Source of the DNA: Pseudomonadota bacterium
Lineage (GTDB): Bacteria; Pseudomonadota; Alphaproteobacteria; Rhodobacterales; Rhodobacteraceae
DNA length: 64,000 bases
Direction of reading: 5' to 3'
Assembly: GCA_038533575.1 (NCBI GenBank)
Contig: JBCAYL010000001.1
Span: 1,020,226 to 1,084,225, forward strand
In this document: positions 19,157 through 27,857 of the stretch, one piece after another
How positions within the stretch are numbered: position 1 is the first letter of the stretch
Layout: each line of letters begins with the position of its first letter
Made by a program: the position numbers and the translations under genes
Notes under the pieces: generated by a model
Databases searched by the model: none
Seen by the model: the letters and a program-made list of their open reading frames with translations, nothing else
Told to the model about the DNA's origin: nothing

Positions 19157-20131
19157 ATGGTGCTCCTCGTCCTTGTCCTCCTCGTCGCGGGCACCGTCGT
19201 CGGCGTGCGCGCCCTCGCAGCGGCCGAAGAGCAACGGACCGAGGCCGCCTTCCCGCCCGAGGGTGCCTTCGTGGAGGTGGACGGCGTGCCCGTCCATTAC
19301 GTGCAGCGCGGAGAGGGCCCCGACATCATCCTTCTGCACGGCGCGGGCGGATCGACCCGGGATTTCACCTTCGCCTTCATGGATCGACTGACAGACCGGT
19401 ACCGCGTCACCGTCTTCGACCGTCCAGGGCTCGGATATACAGGGCGCATCGAGGATTACGGGGTCTTTTCCCGCGACGCGGAGACCCCGAGAGAGCAGGC
19501 GCGCTTCCTCCAGGACGCCGCCGACGCGCTCGATGTGTCGCAGCCCGTCGTGCTGGGCCATTCCTTCGGCGGGGCCGTGGCCATGGCCTGGGCGCTCGAG
19601 CGACCCGATGAGACTGCCGGGGTCGTGATGGTCGGCGGCGTCTCCAACGAGTGGGAAGGCGGCCTCGGCTGGTTTTACAACGTCACCTCGCACCCGATCA
19701 TCGGCCCGATCTTCAATCCGCTCGCCACGGCCTTTGTCCCAGACGGATACGTCGCCGGTACGGTGGCCGGGATCTTCCGTCCGCAGGATGCGCCCCAGGG
19801 CTACGCCGATTATATCGGCCCGCGTCTCTCGGCCCGGCGGGAGACGCTCTATGCCAACGGGCGGCAGGTCCACGGCCTCAAGCCCCACATCATCGAGATG
19901 GTCCCGGGCTACGCCGCGCTCACCATGCCCATCGAGATCGTGCACGGCGATGCCGATGATATCGTGCCGCTTGCCGTGCACTCGATCCCGCTCTCCGGGC
20001 AGGCCCCCGGGGCCGTACTCACCGTGCTCGAGGGCATCGGGCACATGCCCCAGCACAACGCCGCCGCGGAGGTGGAGGCCGCCATCGACCGCGCCGCCGA
20101 GCGCGCCGGCCTCACCGCCGGATTGCGCTAG
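19157..20131 (+). CDS. Membrane-anchored alpha/beta hydrolase
   Basis: 324 residues from the ATG at 19157; a GTG at 19142 overlapping the metA stop is an alternative that adds five residues. An N-terminal hydrophobic anchor (MVLLVLVLLVAGTVVGVRAL) is followed by an alpha/beta hydrolase domain: oxyanion HGAGGS, nucleophile elbow GHSFGGA, acid in HGDADDIVP, and terminal GIGHMPQ with the catalytic His. The substrate is unknown. It probably faces the periplasm and is co-transcribed with metA. Confidence 0.83.
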   Translation: MVLLVLVLLVAGTVVGVRALAAAEEQRTEAAFPPEGAFVEVDGVPVHYVQRGEGPDIILLHGAGGSTRDFTFAFMDRLTDRYRVTVFDRPGLGYTGRIEDYGVFSRDAETPREQARFLQDAADALDVSQPVVLGHSFGGAVAMAWALERPDETAGVVMVGGVSNEWEGGLGWFYNVTSHPIIGPIFNPLATAFVPDGYVAGTVAGIFRPQDAPQGYADYIGPRLSARRETLYANGRQVHGLKPHIIEMVPGYAALTMPIEIVHGDADDIVPLAVHSIPLSGQAPGAVLTVLEGIGHMPQHNAAAEVEAAIDRAAERAGLTAGLR

Positions 20132-20173
20132 GCTCCCGGCACCGCCATATTCCACAGGCACGAGGAGACGCGC

Positions 20174-21040
20174 ATGGGCAAACCCTTCGACGCCGCCATC
20201 ACGCGCCACTTCGAGGAGGCCGCGCCCACGGAGGTGCGCGCGCTCATCGAGGGCGCGAAGAAAGGCGATATCCTCGAGCCCGACTACCCCCATGCCGAAC
20301 GGCTCGGCCGCAAGGACTACGAAGAGCGCTATGAGGCGCTCCAGATCGAGCTGGTCAAGTTCCTCGCCTGGGTGAAGGAAACGGGTCAGCGCGTGGCCAT
20401 CGTCTTCGAAGGGCGTGACGCGGCGGGAAAAGGCGGCACGATCAAGCGCTTCCGTGAGAACCTCAATCCACGCTCCGCGCGGGTCGTGGCGCTCTCCAAG
20501 CCGTCGGATCGCGAGGCGGCGAGCTGGTACTTCCAACGCTACATCGCGCATCTCCCGGCCGAGGGCGAGATCGTCTTCTTCGACCGCTCCTGGTACAATC
20601 GCGGCGTCGTGGAGCATGTCTTCGAGTTCTGCACGCCTGAGCAGCGGGAGCTCTGGTTCGGCCAGGTGGGCCCCTTCGAGGAGATGCTGCGTAGCGACGG
20701 CATCCATCTCATAAAGTTCTGGCTCAACGTGGGGCGCGCCACGCAGCTGAAGCGCTTTCTCGATCGTGAGAGCGATCCCCTCAAGCAGTGGAAGCTGAGC
20801 TGGATCGACGTGGAAGGCCTCAACCGCTGGGATGCCTACACCGACGCGATCCGCGAAACGCTCACCCGCACCAATGACCCCTGCCCCTGGACGGTAGTGC
20901 GCAGCGACGACAAGCGCCGCGCGCGGCTGAACGCGATCCGCGACGTCCTCACGCGCTTTGACTATGCGGGCCGAGACGACGACGCGCTCGGGACCTGCGA
21001 CCGCGACGTCGCGGGCAGCATCGACATCTGGCATGCCTAA
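20174..21040 (+). CDS. ppk2: Polyphosphate kinase 2
   Basis: 288 residues, the size of a single-domain PPK2. Walker A is GRDAAGKGG and Walker B FFDRSWYNRGVVE, with a conserved lid region (FLDRESDPLKQWKLS). The family uses polyphosphate to phosphorylate nucleoside mono- or diphosphates. It overlaps the following TetR gene by 8 bases. Confidence 0.92.
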   Translation: MGKPFDAAITRHFEEAAPTEVRALIEGAKKGDILEPDYPHAERLGRKDYEERYEALQIELVKFLAWVKETGQRVAIVFEGRDAAGKGGTIKRFRENLNPRSARVVALSKPSDREAASWYFQRYIAHLPAEGEIVFFDRSWYNRGVVEHVFEFCTPEQRELWFGQVGPFEEMLRSDGIHLIKFWLNVGRATQLKRFLDRESDPLKQWKLSWIDVEGLNRWDAYTDAIRETLTRTNDPCPWTVVRSDDKRRARLNAIRDVLTRFDYAGRDDDALGTCDRDVAGSIDIWHA

Positions 21041-21656
21041 GCGCGGCTATCATCACGGCAACCTGCGCCAGGCCCTGGTGGATGCGGCGCTGCGGCTGAT
21101 CGAGGAGAAGGGGCCCACGGGCTTCACGCTCTCTGAGGCCGCCAAGGACGCCGGCGTGACGCCCGCCGCCGTCTACCGGCACTTCGAGGGGCGCGAGGAT
21201 CTCATCGCGGAGGCAGCGCGGCAGGGCTACGGGATCTTCGCCGATCTCATGGAGCATGCCTATGACAAGGGCCAGCCTTCGGCGCTGGCGGCCTTCGAGA
21301 CGGTGGGGCGCGCCTATCTGGCTTTCGCCAGGCGCTTCCCCGGGCATTACGTGGCGATGTTCGAATCCGGAATCTCCCCGCAGAGGACACCGGAACTGAA
21401 CGACGTGGCCAGCCGCGCGACGGGAGTCCTCGAGAAAGCCGCGGCGGACCTGTCGAAGCACATCCCGCCCGACAAGCGCCCGCCGCCGCAGATGTTCTCG
21501 GCCCATGTCTGGGCCATGAGCCACGGCGTGGTGGAGCTCTTTGCCCGCGGCACGCCCGGCACCAAGAGCCCCTACCCGCCCGAGGACCTCCTGGAGACCG
21601 GCATCGGCATCTACCTGCGCGGTCTCGGGCTGATCCCGGCGGACGAGGAGGTCTGA
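21033..21656 (+). CDS. TetR/AcrR-family transcriptional regulator
   Basis: 207 residues from the ATG at 21033, which overlaps the ppk2 stop. The N-terminal helix-turn-helix is typical (GFTLSEAAKDAGVTPAAVYR, then HFEGREDLIAE), followed by a helical ligand-binding domain with WAMSHGVVELF. The overlap with ppk2 suggests joint translation. Its target could be this operon or an unlinked one. Confidence 0.88.
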   Translation: MPKRGYHHGNLRQALVDAALRLIEEKGPTGFTLSEAAKDAGVTPAAVYRHFEGREDLIAEAARQGYGIFADLMEHAYDKGQPSALAAFETVGRAYLAFARRFPGHYVAMFESGISPQRTPELNDVASRATGVLEKAAADLSKHIPPDKRPPPQMFSAHVWAMSHGVVELFARGTPGTKSPYPPEDLLETGIGIYLRGLGLIPADEEV

Positions 21657-21729
21657 GGGAAACCGGCCTTTGAGGGCCATTGCGCGGCTACGACGCCGCG
21701 TGAAGTGGCTTGCACACGCCTTCGGCGCT

Positions 21730-22830
21730 CTATTCCGAGAACAGCACGAGGGCCCGGGGATCCCACGCGACGCGGGCCGTGGCCCCCCGCTCGAGCACGG
21801 GGCGGCCCACGATGTTCTTCATCGAAAGCGTCACGGGCTCCGGCACCCCCGCGAGGCGCACGTCATAATAAGTCATGTCGCCGTAGTAGTATTGCTCGGC
21901 CACCTGCCCCTCCACCACCGCCGGATGCTGCTCGCCTTCGAAGGCGAGCGTCATGAGCTCGGGACGGATGCCCACCTGCGCGGGCCCGCTCACCGCGCCG
22001 CCCGGGCATTGATCGACGTCGAGCGTGGCGTGACCGAGGCCCGCGATCTCCACCTTGATCGATGCGCCCTCTGTCCGGGCCTCGGCGGGCAGGAAGTTCA
22101 TCACCCCGATGAAATCGGCGACCTTTTTCGTCTTCGGACGGCGGTAGAGCGTCTGCGGATCGGCCACCTGCGCGATCTCGCCCTCGAACATGACGGCGAT
22201 GCGATCCGACATGATGAGCGCTTCTTCCTGGTCATGGGTCACGAGGATGAAGGTGATGCCCACCTGCCGCTGGAGCCTGCGCAGCTCGCCCTGCATCTGT
22301 TCGCGCATCTTCTTGTCGAGCGCGGAAAGTGGCTCGTCGAGGAGGAGCACCTTGGGCCGCAGGATCAGCGCGCGGGCAAGCGCCACGCGTTGCCGCTGCC
22401 CGCCGGAGAGTGCGTGGGCCGCGCGGCGCTCGAAGCCGCCCAGCCCCACCATGGCCAGCGCCTCCTCCACCTGCCGCGCCTTCGCGGCGGCATCGAGATC
22501 GCGGCGCTTGCGCAGCCCGAAGGCCACGTTCTGGGCCACGTCGAGATGCGGAAAGATCGCGTAGCTCTGAAACACCATGTTGGTGGGTCGCCGGTTTGCA
22601 GGCACGCCCTTCATGTTCTTGCCCGCGAGCATGAGCGTCCCGTCGCTGGCCTCCTCGAAGCCCGCGATGGTGCGCAGCAGCGTCGTCTTCCCGCAGCCCG
22701 ACGGGCCCAGAAGCGAGAAGAATTCGCCCTCCGCGATATCGAGGCTTACGTCCCGCAGCGCGTGGTAGTCGCCGTAGAACTTGTCCACGTCGCGAAGCGA
22801 GATGATGGCATCTCTGGCCGTGTCGGTCAC
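21730..22830 (-). CDS. ABC importer ATP-binding protein, PotA type
   Basis: 366 residues: Walker A GPSGCGKTT, signature LSGGQRQRVALARAL, Walker B LLLDEPLSALD, H-loop THDQEE, and a C-terminal TOBE regulatory domain. It matches the spermidine/putrescine or iron-type importer ATPases. It overlaps the preceding permease gene by 4 bases. The operon holds two permeases but no periplasmic binding protein. Confidence 0.9.
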   Translation of the reverse strand: MTDTARDAIISLRDVDKFYGDYHALRDVSLDIAEGEFFSLLGPSGCGKTTLLRTIAGFEEASDGTLMLAGKNMKGVPANRRPTNMVFQSYAIFPHLDVAQNVAFGLRKRRDLDAAAKARQVEEALAMVGLGGFERRAAHALSGGQRQRVALARALILRPKVLLLDEPLSALDKKMREQMQGELRRLQRQVGITFILVTHDQEEALIMSDRIAVMFEGEIAQVADPQTLYRRPKTKKVADFIGVMNFLPAEARTEGASIKVEIAGLGHATLDVDQCPGGAVSGPAQVGIRPELMTLAFEGEQHPAVVEGQVAEQYYYGDMTYYDVRLAGVPEPVTLSMKNIVGRPVLERGATARVAWDPRALVLFSE

Positions 22831-23627
22831 AGGAAGCCCCCCTTGTCCCTGAGGCCCGCGCGGGCGAGGCCTTTGCGGCGAAAGTACTCGGCGATGACGA
22901 GAAGCACGATGGAGAGCACCACGAGGATCGTCCCGAGCGCCATGACCGCCGGAAGCTGCTGCGGGAAACGCAGGAGCCCCCAGATATAGACCGGCATCGT
23001 GGGCTCCGCGCCGGTGAGGAAGAAGGCGATGATGAACTCGTCGAGGCTGATCGTGAAGGAGATGAGGAGCGAGGAGATGATGCCCGGCATCACGAGCGGC
23101 AGCGTCACCAGGCGGAAGGTGGAGACCGGCGTCTCCCCCAAGTCGAGCGCGGCCTCCTCGAGCGAGGTGTCGATGTTCTGGAACGCGCCATTGAGGATCG
23201 CGATGGAGAACGGCGTGCAGATCAGGACATGGGCCGCGATCACCGTCCAGGTGCTCAGGCTCCAGTCGAAGAGCTGCACGACCACGACGAGGAGCGAGAC
23301 GCCCACGATGATCTCTGGCAGCACGAGTGGCACCATGATGAGCCCGAGGATCGATCGCTTGAGCGGGAAGTCGTATTTCGCCCCGGCCCGCGCGGCACAG
23401 ATCCCGAGGATCGTGGAGAAGACTGCCGTCACCAGGGCGATGAAGACCGAGTTCCGCACAGCGTCGTGGAGCGCGGGCGTGGTCCAGAGCTCGCCGAACC
23501 AGCGGAAGGTGAAGCCGTCCAGCGGGAAGGCGATGATGGTGGAATCGTTGAACGCGAAGAGCGGCAACAGGAAGATCGGCAAATAGAGAAAGATCAGGTA
23601 CGCGACGGCGTATGTGCGCAGGCTCAT
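22827..23627 (-). CDS. ABC importer permease, PotC type
   Basis: 266 residues with six predicted transmembrane helices. The EAA loop is seen as EEAALDLGETPVSTFRLVTLPLVMPG. It should form the channel with the adjacent PotB-type permease. It overlaps both neighbours by 4 bases, so the three subunits are translated together. Confidence 0.9.
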   Translation of the reverse strand: MSLRTYAVAYLIFLYLPIFLLPLFAFNDSTIIAFPLDGFTFRWFGELWTTPALHDAVRNSVFIALVTAVFSTILGICAARAGAKYDFPLKRSILGLIMVPLVLPEIIVGVSLLVVVVQLFDWSLSTWTVIAAHVLICTPFSIAILNGAFQNIDTSLEEAALDLGETPVSTFRLVTLPLVMPGIISSLLISFTISLDEFIIAFFLTGAEPTMPVYIWGLLRFPQQLPAVMALGTILVVLSIVLLVIAEYFRRKGLARAGLRDKGGFL

Positions 23628-24496
23628 TGCTTCACCCGGAGGAAGCGGCGGTTGAGCCAGACGAAGAGGAGCGCCAGCGCCGAAACAGAGGCCATGGCGA
23701 TCACCGCGAGGGCGGCGCCCATGGGCGCGTTGTTCAAACGCAGGAATTGCACCTGGATCATGTTGGCGATCATGGAGCCCTCGGGCCCGCCCACGAGGCG
23801 GGGCGTCACGTAATCCCCGATCGTGGGGATGAAGACGATGAGCACGGCCGCCACGACACCGGGCATCGCGAGCGGCAGCGTCACCCGCCAGAATGTCATG
23901 AGCGTCGTCTCCCCGAGGTCGCGCCCAGCCTCTAAAAGCGAGCGGTCGATCCGCTCCAGCGCCACGAAGATCGGCAGGATCGCGAAGGGCGCGAAGGCAT
24001 GGGCCAGCGTGATGACGACCGCATTGGCGTTGTAGAGGATGAAGGTCAGCGGCTCTTCGATGAGGCCGAGGCCCTGGAGCGACGTGTTGAGGACGCCGTT
24101 GAAGCCGAGGATGACCTTCCAGAGGAACACCCGGATCAGGTAGCTCGTCCAGAACGGGATTGTGATGAGGAAGAGCCAGAGCGATTTCCGCTCGGGGCGG
24201 ACATGGAAACTCACGAAGTAGGCGATCGGAAAGGCGAGCACGACCGTGACGGCCGTGGCCGCCGCCGCGATCCAGAGGGACCGCCGCAAGAGCTCACCGT
24301 AGAGCGGATTGTCCCACGCCTCCCGGTAATTGGCGAGCGTGGGCTCGGTGATGAGCGTGAGGTAGTCCTGCGTCCAGAAACTGAAGAGGATGATCGCCCC
24401 GAGCGGCACGGCCAGGAGCCCGATGGCATAGAGCGCGGCCGGGCTCACCATGAGCAGTCCGCTGCGCGCCTCTTTCGAAAGGATGTCCCCTGCCAT
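23624..24496 (-). CDS. ABC importer permease, PotB type
   Basis: 290 residues from ATG at 24496; the open frame continues to 24607 without support. Six membrane helices, EAA loop LEAGRDLGETTLMTFWRVTL. It is the first gene of the importer operon. No Shine-Dalgarno is clear at the chosen ATG, so the exact start is tentative. Confidence 0.87.
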   Translation of the reverse strand: MAGDILSKEARSGLLMVSPAALYAIGLLAVPLGAIILFSFWTQDYLTLITEPTLANYREAWDNPLYGELLRRSLWIAAAATAVTVVLAFPIAYFVSFHVRPERKSLWLFLITIPFWTSYLIRVFLWKVILGFNGVLNTSLQGLGLIEEPLTFILYNANAVVITLAHAFAPFAILPIFVALERIDRSLLEAGRDLGETTLMTFWRVTLPLAMPGVVAAVLIVFIPTIGDYVTPRLVGGPEGSMIANMIQVQFLRLNNAPMGAALAVIAMASVSALALLFVWLNRRFLRVKQ

Positions 24497-24543
24497 GGGC
24501 CGTACTAGGCCCACTCGGCGACGATGATGCAAGGGTCCGCGCC

Positions 24544-24801
24544 CTAGGAATACCCGACGAAGGCCAGAAGCAGGACAGGCGCCACGCAAAGGATCGCCAC
24601 GCACCACAAAACCATCAGCATGAGAAGCTCCGGCATCGAGCGGCGCTTCTCCTCCTCCTTGATCCGGGCGAGGCGCTCGGGATCGAAGAGGGGTACGACC
24701 TTTGGCTTGTTGGGCTGCGGTTCCATGAACGCAAAGCTAGCAGCGGTGGCTGCCACCGCCAGCCCGAAGGTGGCCGCCGGTGCCTTGAGCAAGGTGCCCA
24801 T
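24544..24801 (-). CDS. Small membrane protein upstream of the importer operon
   Basis: Up to 85 residues; an internal ATG at 24726 would give 60. There is an N-terminal hydrophobic stretch (residues about 9-25), a polar middle (FDPERLARIKEEEKRRSMPE), and a C-terminal helix (LLMLMVLWCVAILCVAPVLL). No family is recognised and neither start has a good ribosome-binding site. It lies 47 bases before the PotB-type gene on the same strand. Confidence 0.5.
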   Translation of the reverse strand: MGTLLKAPAATFGLAVAATAASFAFMEPQPNKPKVVPLFDPERLARIKEEEKRRSMPELLMLMVLWCVAILCVAPVLLLAFVGYS

Positions 24802-24984
24802 CGCGCGGCCGAGCGACCGGATAAGGTTCGGCCATCAAGGCACTGATTTCCATTTATTATTTACCAACCCTCCGCCCACCAGCCCTCCGTCTCCGCCGCC
24901 CACGACATTGAAAAACGAGACATTTTGACGTAGGGGAAAAGGGCCGCTGGATATCCGGTGGCACACAAGGGAGGACCGTTTGTT
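24802..24984. promoter_or_regulatory. Intergenic region before the GYD gene
   Basis: 183 bases, with an A+T-rich patch (CATTTATTATTTACCAACC near 24851) next to a pyrimidine-rich run, and TTGAAA at 24907. The ribosome-binding site of the GYD gene (GGGAGG) ends it. It presumably contains divergent promoters. Confidence 0.35.
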
Positions 24985-25302
24985 ATGAAGTGCATTGCCA
25001 TGGGAAAGTATGCGCCCGCCGTCATCAATGGCGTCCTTGCCGACCCGCAAGCGCGTGTGAAGACGATGAAATCTCTGATCGAAGGTGTCGGGGGGAACTG
25101 GGTGGACGGGTTTTTCGTCCGCGGCCCCTATGACTTCGCGTTCTTGTGTGATGTTCCGAACGAAGAAGCGCTGAGTGCTGTTCATGCGATCGTCTATTCG
25201 AGCGGTGCGGTCGACGACGTGTCGATCCACACCGAGCTCGATATCGCAAAGGTGGCTGCGGCAGCGGCCAGGGCGAGTAAGGCCTACACGCCGCCCAGAT
25301 AG
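24985..25302 (+). CDS. GYD-domain protein
   Basis: 105 residues from the ATG at 24985, preceded by AAGGGAGG. It matches the GYD family of small ferredoxin-fold-like proteins: ASP-type core with GNWVDGFFVRGPYDFAFLCD and VHAIVYSSGAVDDVS. Function is unknown. It is a single gene followed by a bidirectional terminator shared with rpsI. Confidence 0.82.
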   Translation: MKCIAMGKYAPAVINGVLADPQARVKTMKSLIEGVGGNWVDGFFVRGPYDFAFLCDVPNEEALSAVHAIVYSSGAVDDVSIHTELDIAKVAAAAARASKAYTPPR

Positions 25303-25373
25303 GGCCCCGCGCAGGCCCTCACGGGGGACGTCGCCCGCAGAGCTCCCCGGCCCTCCGGCTCTGCCCGCGGCAC

Positions 25374-25404
25374 AAAAAAGGCCCGCTCGATGGCGGGCCT
25401 TTTC
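25374..25404. terminator. Bidirectional Rho-independent terminator
   Basis: AAAAGGCCCGC at 25376-25386 pairs with GCGGGCCTTTT at 25393-25403 around a 6-base loop. There are T-rich flanks on both strands (AAAAAA on the left reads as T6 leftward). It ends the convergent GYD and rpsI transcripts. Confidence 0.9.
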
Positions 25405-25420
25405 TCGTATGCAGATGCGA

Positions 25421-25918
25421 TTAACGCTTTGAGAACTGGAAGCTCCGGCGGGCCTTCCGGCGGCCGAACTTCTTGCGCTCCACCACGCGGCTGTCGCGCG
25501 TGAGGAAGCCCGCGGCCTTGAGCGCGCCGCGCAGGCTGGGATCATAGAGCTGCAACGCCTTGGAGATGCCGTGCTTGACCGCGCCGGCCTGTCCGGTGAG
25601 GCCGCCGCCCTTCACGGTCGCCATGACGTCGAACTCGCCCTCGACACCGGCCACCTGCATGGGCTGGCGCAGGATGAGCTGCAGAACGGGGCGCGCGAAG
25701 TAGGCGTCCTGGTCCTTGCCGTTCACGGTCACCTTGCCGGAGCCCGGCTTGATCCAGACGCGGGCGACCGCGTCCTTCCGCTTGCCGGTCGCGTAGGAGC
25801 GGCCGAGCTCGTCACGGACGGGCTCGCGGGCGATGGAGATTTCGGTTTCGACACCCTCGGGGGCGGCGTCACCGGCGATTGCGGAAAGCTCGTCGAGCGA
25901 AGAAATCTGGTCAGCCAT
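25421..25918 (-). CDS. rpsI: 30S ribosomal protein S9
   Basis: 165 residues. The conserved body begins [15 protein letters not shown], contains [14 protein letters not shown] and [15 protein letters not shown], and ends with the basic tail [17 protein letters not shown] that reaches the ribosomal P site. The acidic N-terminal extension of about 35 residues is typical of alphaproteobacteria. It follows rplM by 5 bases. Confidence 0.97.
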   Translation of the reverse strand: MADQISSLDELSAIAGDAAPEGVETEISIAREPVRDELGRSYATGKRKDAVARVWIKPGSGKVTVNGKDQDAYFARPVLQLILRQPMQVAGVEGEFDVMATVKGGGLTGQAGAVKHGISKALQLYDPSLRGALKAAGFLTRDSRVVERKKFGRRKARRSFQFSKR

Positions 25919-25923
25919 GTCGC

Positions 25924-26382
25924 TTACGTCCGGGTGTTTTTCTTGTTCATCGCTTTGACATCGAGCACTTCGGGCGCTTGCGCGTCATGGGGATGCTCGG
26001 TGCCGGCGTAGATGCGCAGGTTGGTCATCTGCTTGCGGGAAAGGCGGTTGCCGGGGAGCATGCGCTTCACGGCGAGCTCGACCACGCGCTCGGGATGCTT
26101 GCCCTCGAGGAGCTGCTCCTTGGTGCGGGACTTGATGCCGCCCGGGTAGCCGGTGTGCCAGTAGTACTTCTCTTGGCGCTTCTTGCCCGTCAGCTGCACC
26201 TTCTCGGCATTGATGACGATGACATTGTCACCCATGTCCATGTTGGGTGTGAAGGTGGCCTTGTGCTTGCCACGGAGGCGGCTGGCGATGATCGAGGCGA
26301 GACGGCCCAGCACGACGCCCTCGGCGTCGATGAGGATCCATTTCTTGTCGATATCCGCCGGCGTTGCGGAGTAGGTTTTCAT
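25924..26382 (-). CDS. rplM: 50S ribosomal protein L13
   Basis: 152 residues. Core motifs [21 protein letters not shown] and [17 protein letters not shown] are canonical. It is the first gene of the rplM-rpsI operon, whose promoter lies in the 135-base divergent region to the right. Confidence 0.97.
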   Translation of the reverse strand: MKTYSATPADIDKKWILIDAEGVVLGRLASIIASRLRGKHKATFTPNMDMGDNVIVINAEKVQLTGKKRQEKYYWHTGYPGGIKSRTKEQLLEGKHPERVVELAVKRMLPGNRLSRKQMTNLRIYAGTEHPHDAQAPEVLDVKAMNKKNTRT

Positions 26383-26517
26383 GGGTCGACCTGTAGAAAC
26401 GATTGGAATTCGGATTGCGCGGTTATACGCATGGGGTTACGCGATACAAGTCCGACTTTCCCTATTTTCTGTCGTGTTTTCATGCGCTTGTAAATTAGGT
26501 ATTAATATACCCCACAA
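26383..26517. promoter_or_regulatory. Divergent promoter region of rplM and a membrane protein gene
   Basis: 135 unusually A+T-rich bases, including GTAAATTAGGTATTAATATA at 26490-26509. No Shine-Dalgarno precedes the rightward ATG at 26518. The ribosomal operon promoter must lie in the left half. No operator is recognised. Confidence 0.45.
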
Positions 26518-26826
26518 ATGAGCCTCCTCGAACCCTCCCTCGCGATCCTCGCCCTGGTAGCCCTCGGCACGCTCCTCGGCTACCTGCCCACGCGCCGCAT
26601 CATCGCCATGCGCGAGGCGCACCACGAATTGAAGCGCGGCTCCGCCTCCTTCCTGCGCGCCACCGCGGGCTGGGCCATCATTGCACTCTGGGTCATGGCG
26701 CTCTGGTTCGGCGGCACGATCGTGGGCGACTGGATCCGCCTCGGCGATCTCGACGCCGCCATTGCGCGCTCCTGGTTGCGGCTCCGGATCCTTCTGGAGA
26801 TCGCGGCGGCGATCGGGTCCGATTGA
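26518..26826 (+). CDS. Two-helix membrane protein of unknown function
   Basis: 102 residues with two hydrophobic segments (LAILALVALGTLLGYLP and WAIIALWVMALWFGGTIVG) joined by a basic cytoplasmic-type stretch (RRIIAMREAHHELKRG). No known family is recognised. The start has no ribosome-binding site. Its stop overlaps the next start by one base (TGATG), so it is coupled to the zinc-ribbon gene. Confidence 0.7.
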   Translation: MSLLEPSLAILALVALGTLLGYLPTRRIIAMREAHHELKRGSASFLRATAGWAIIALWVMALWFGGTIVGDWIRLGDLDAAIARSWLRLRILLEIAAAIGSD

Positions 26827-27854
26827 TGGCGGTCGCTCAAACCGATCTCCGCTGCACGGCCTGCGGCGGGCAATGCGCCTACAGCCCGCGCGAGGGGGCG
26901 CTCGTCTGCGACAGCTGCGGCACCGCGCACGAGATCATCGACGATGCCCGCGCCGACCCGGCGGCGGAGACGGCCTATCGCGCCACCGTCCCCGACGTGC
27001 CCGTGGCCGAGCGCAGCCACGCCCACCGCTGCACCGCCTGCGGCGGCAGCGTCATCATCGAGGGCGCGGCCCTGAGCGAGCGCTGCTCCTATTGCAACGG
27101 GCCCCTCGTGCGCACGCTCGAGGATGTGGGATACCCGGCCATGGCGCTCATTCCCTTCCAGATCGTGGAAGACATCGCGTGGCAGAATGCGCGCGCCTGG
27201 ATCGCCAAGCGCCTCGCCGCCCCCGCGGGCCTCGCGGCCTCCATGGAAGCAGGGCGCATGGCCACGCTCTATGCGCCCTTCTTCACCTTCGACAGCACCG
27301 AGCTCGTCGATTACTGGGGCACCTACACGACAAAGGTGGGCAAGCAGCGGGTGCGGCGGCGGGAGACAGGGGTCTTCGAGACGCGCTTCGACGATCTCCT
27401 TGTCCCGGCCTCGCCGCACATCACGCCGCTCATCCGCGACGGCGTGCTCCATGATTTCGACCCCGGAACGCTGCGCCCCTACGCCCCGGCCTACATCGCC
27501 GGGTTTCCGGCGGAGCGGCATCACCTCAATGTCGAAGACGGGCTGATGGCCAAGCAGCGCGACAAGGACCTGCTCATCCGCAACCAGATCCAACGCCATT
27601 CGCGGCGGCGGCTGTCGAATATCGGATACAACACCGCCACGAGCGGCGTGCGCTACCGGCGGATCCTCCTGCCCGTCTACATCCTGCATTACGAGCACGG
27701 CGCGAAGGCCTACAAGGTCGTCACATGCGGCCTTCACGGGAAGACCTTCGGCGAGCGCCCCTTCGATCATCGTAAGCTCTTCGGCTACGCGGCGACCATC
27801 AGCGCGGCGGCGGTGCTCGTGGGCCTGCTCTACGGGCTCGCGGGCCTGCCCTGA
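26826..27854 (+). CDS. Zinc-ribbon protein with C-terminal membrane anchor
   Basis: 342 residues. Two Cys4 zinc ribbons are visible: CTACGGQ...CDSCG (residues about 10-35) and CTACGGS...CSYCNG (about 70-95). A large domain of unknown function (FFTFDSTELVDYWGTYTTKV) and a C-terminal hydrophobic helix (TISAAAVLVGLLYGLAGLP) follow. Similar proteins are loosely annotated as TFIIB-type zinc-ribbon or primosomal N'-like, but no helicase motif is present. The coupled small membrane protein suggests a membrane-associated complex. Confidence 0.75.
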   Translation: MAVAQTDLRCTACGGQCAYSPREGALVCDSCGTAHEIIDDARADPAAETAYRATVPDVPVAERSHAHRCTACGGSVIIEGAALSERCSYCNGPLVRTLEDVGYPAMALIPFQIVEDIAWQNARAWIAKRLAAPAGLAASMEAGRMATLYAPFFTFDSTELVDYWGTYTTKVGKQRVRRRETGVFETRFDDLLVPASPHITPLIRDGVLHDFDPGTLRPYAPAYIAGFPAERHHLNVEDGLMAKQRDKDLLIRNQIQRHSRRRLSNIGYNTATSGVRYRRILLPVYILHYEHGAKAYKVVTCGLHGKTFGERPFDHRKLFGYAATISAAAVLVGLLYGLAGLP

Positions 27855-27857
27855 GCG

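Noticed and set aside
19115-21034. 639-residue leftward open frame
   Set aside because: Antisense to the hydrolase and ppk2 genes; no recognisable domain.
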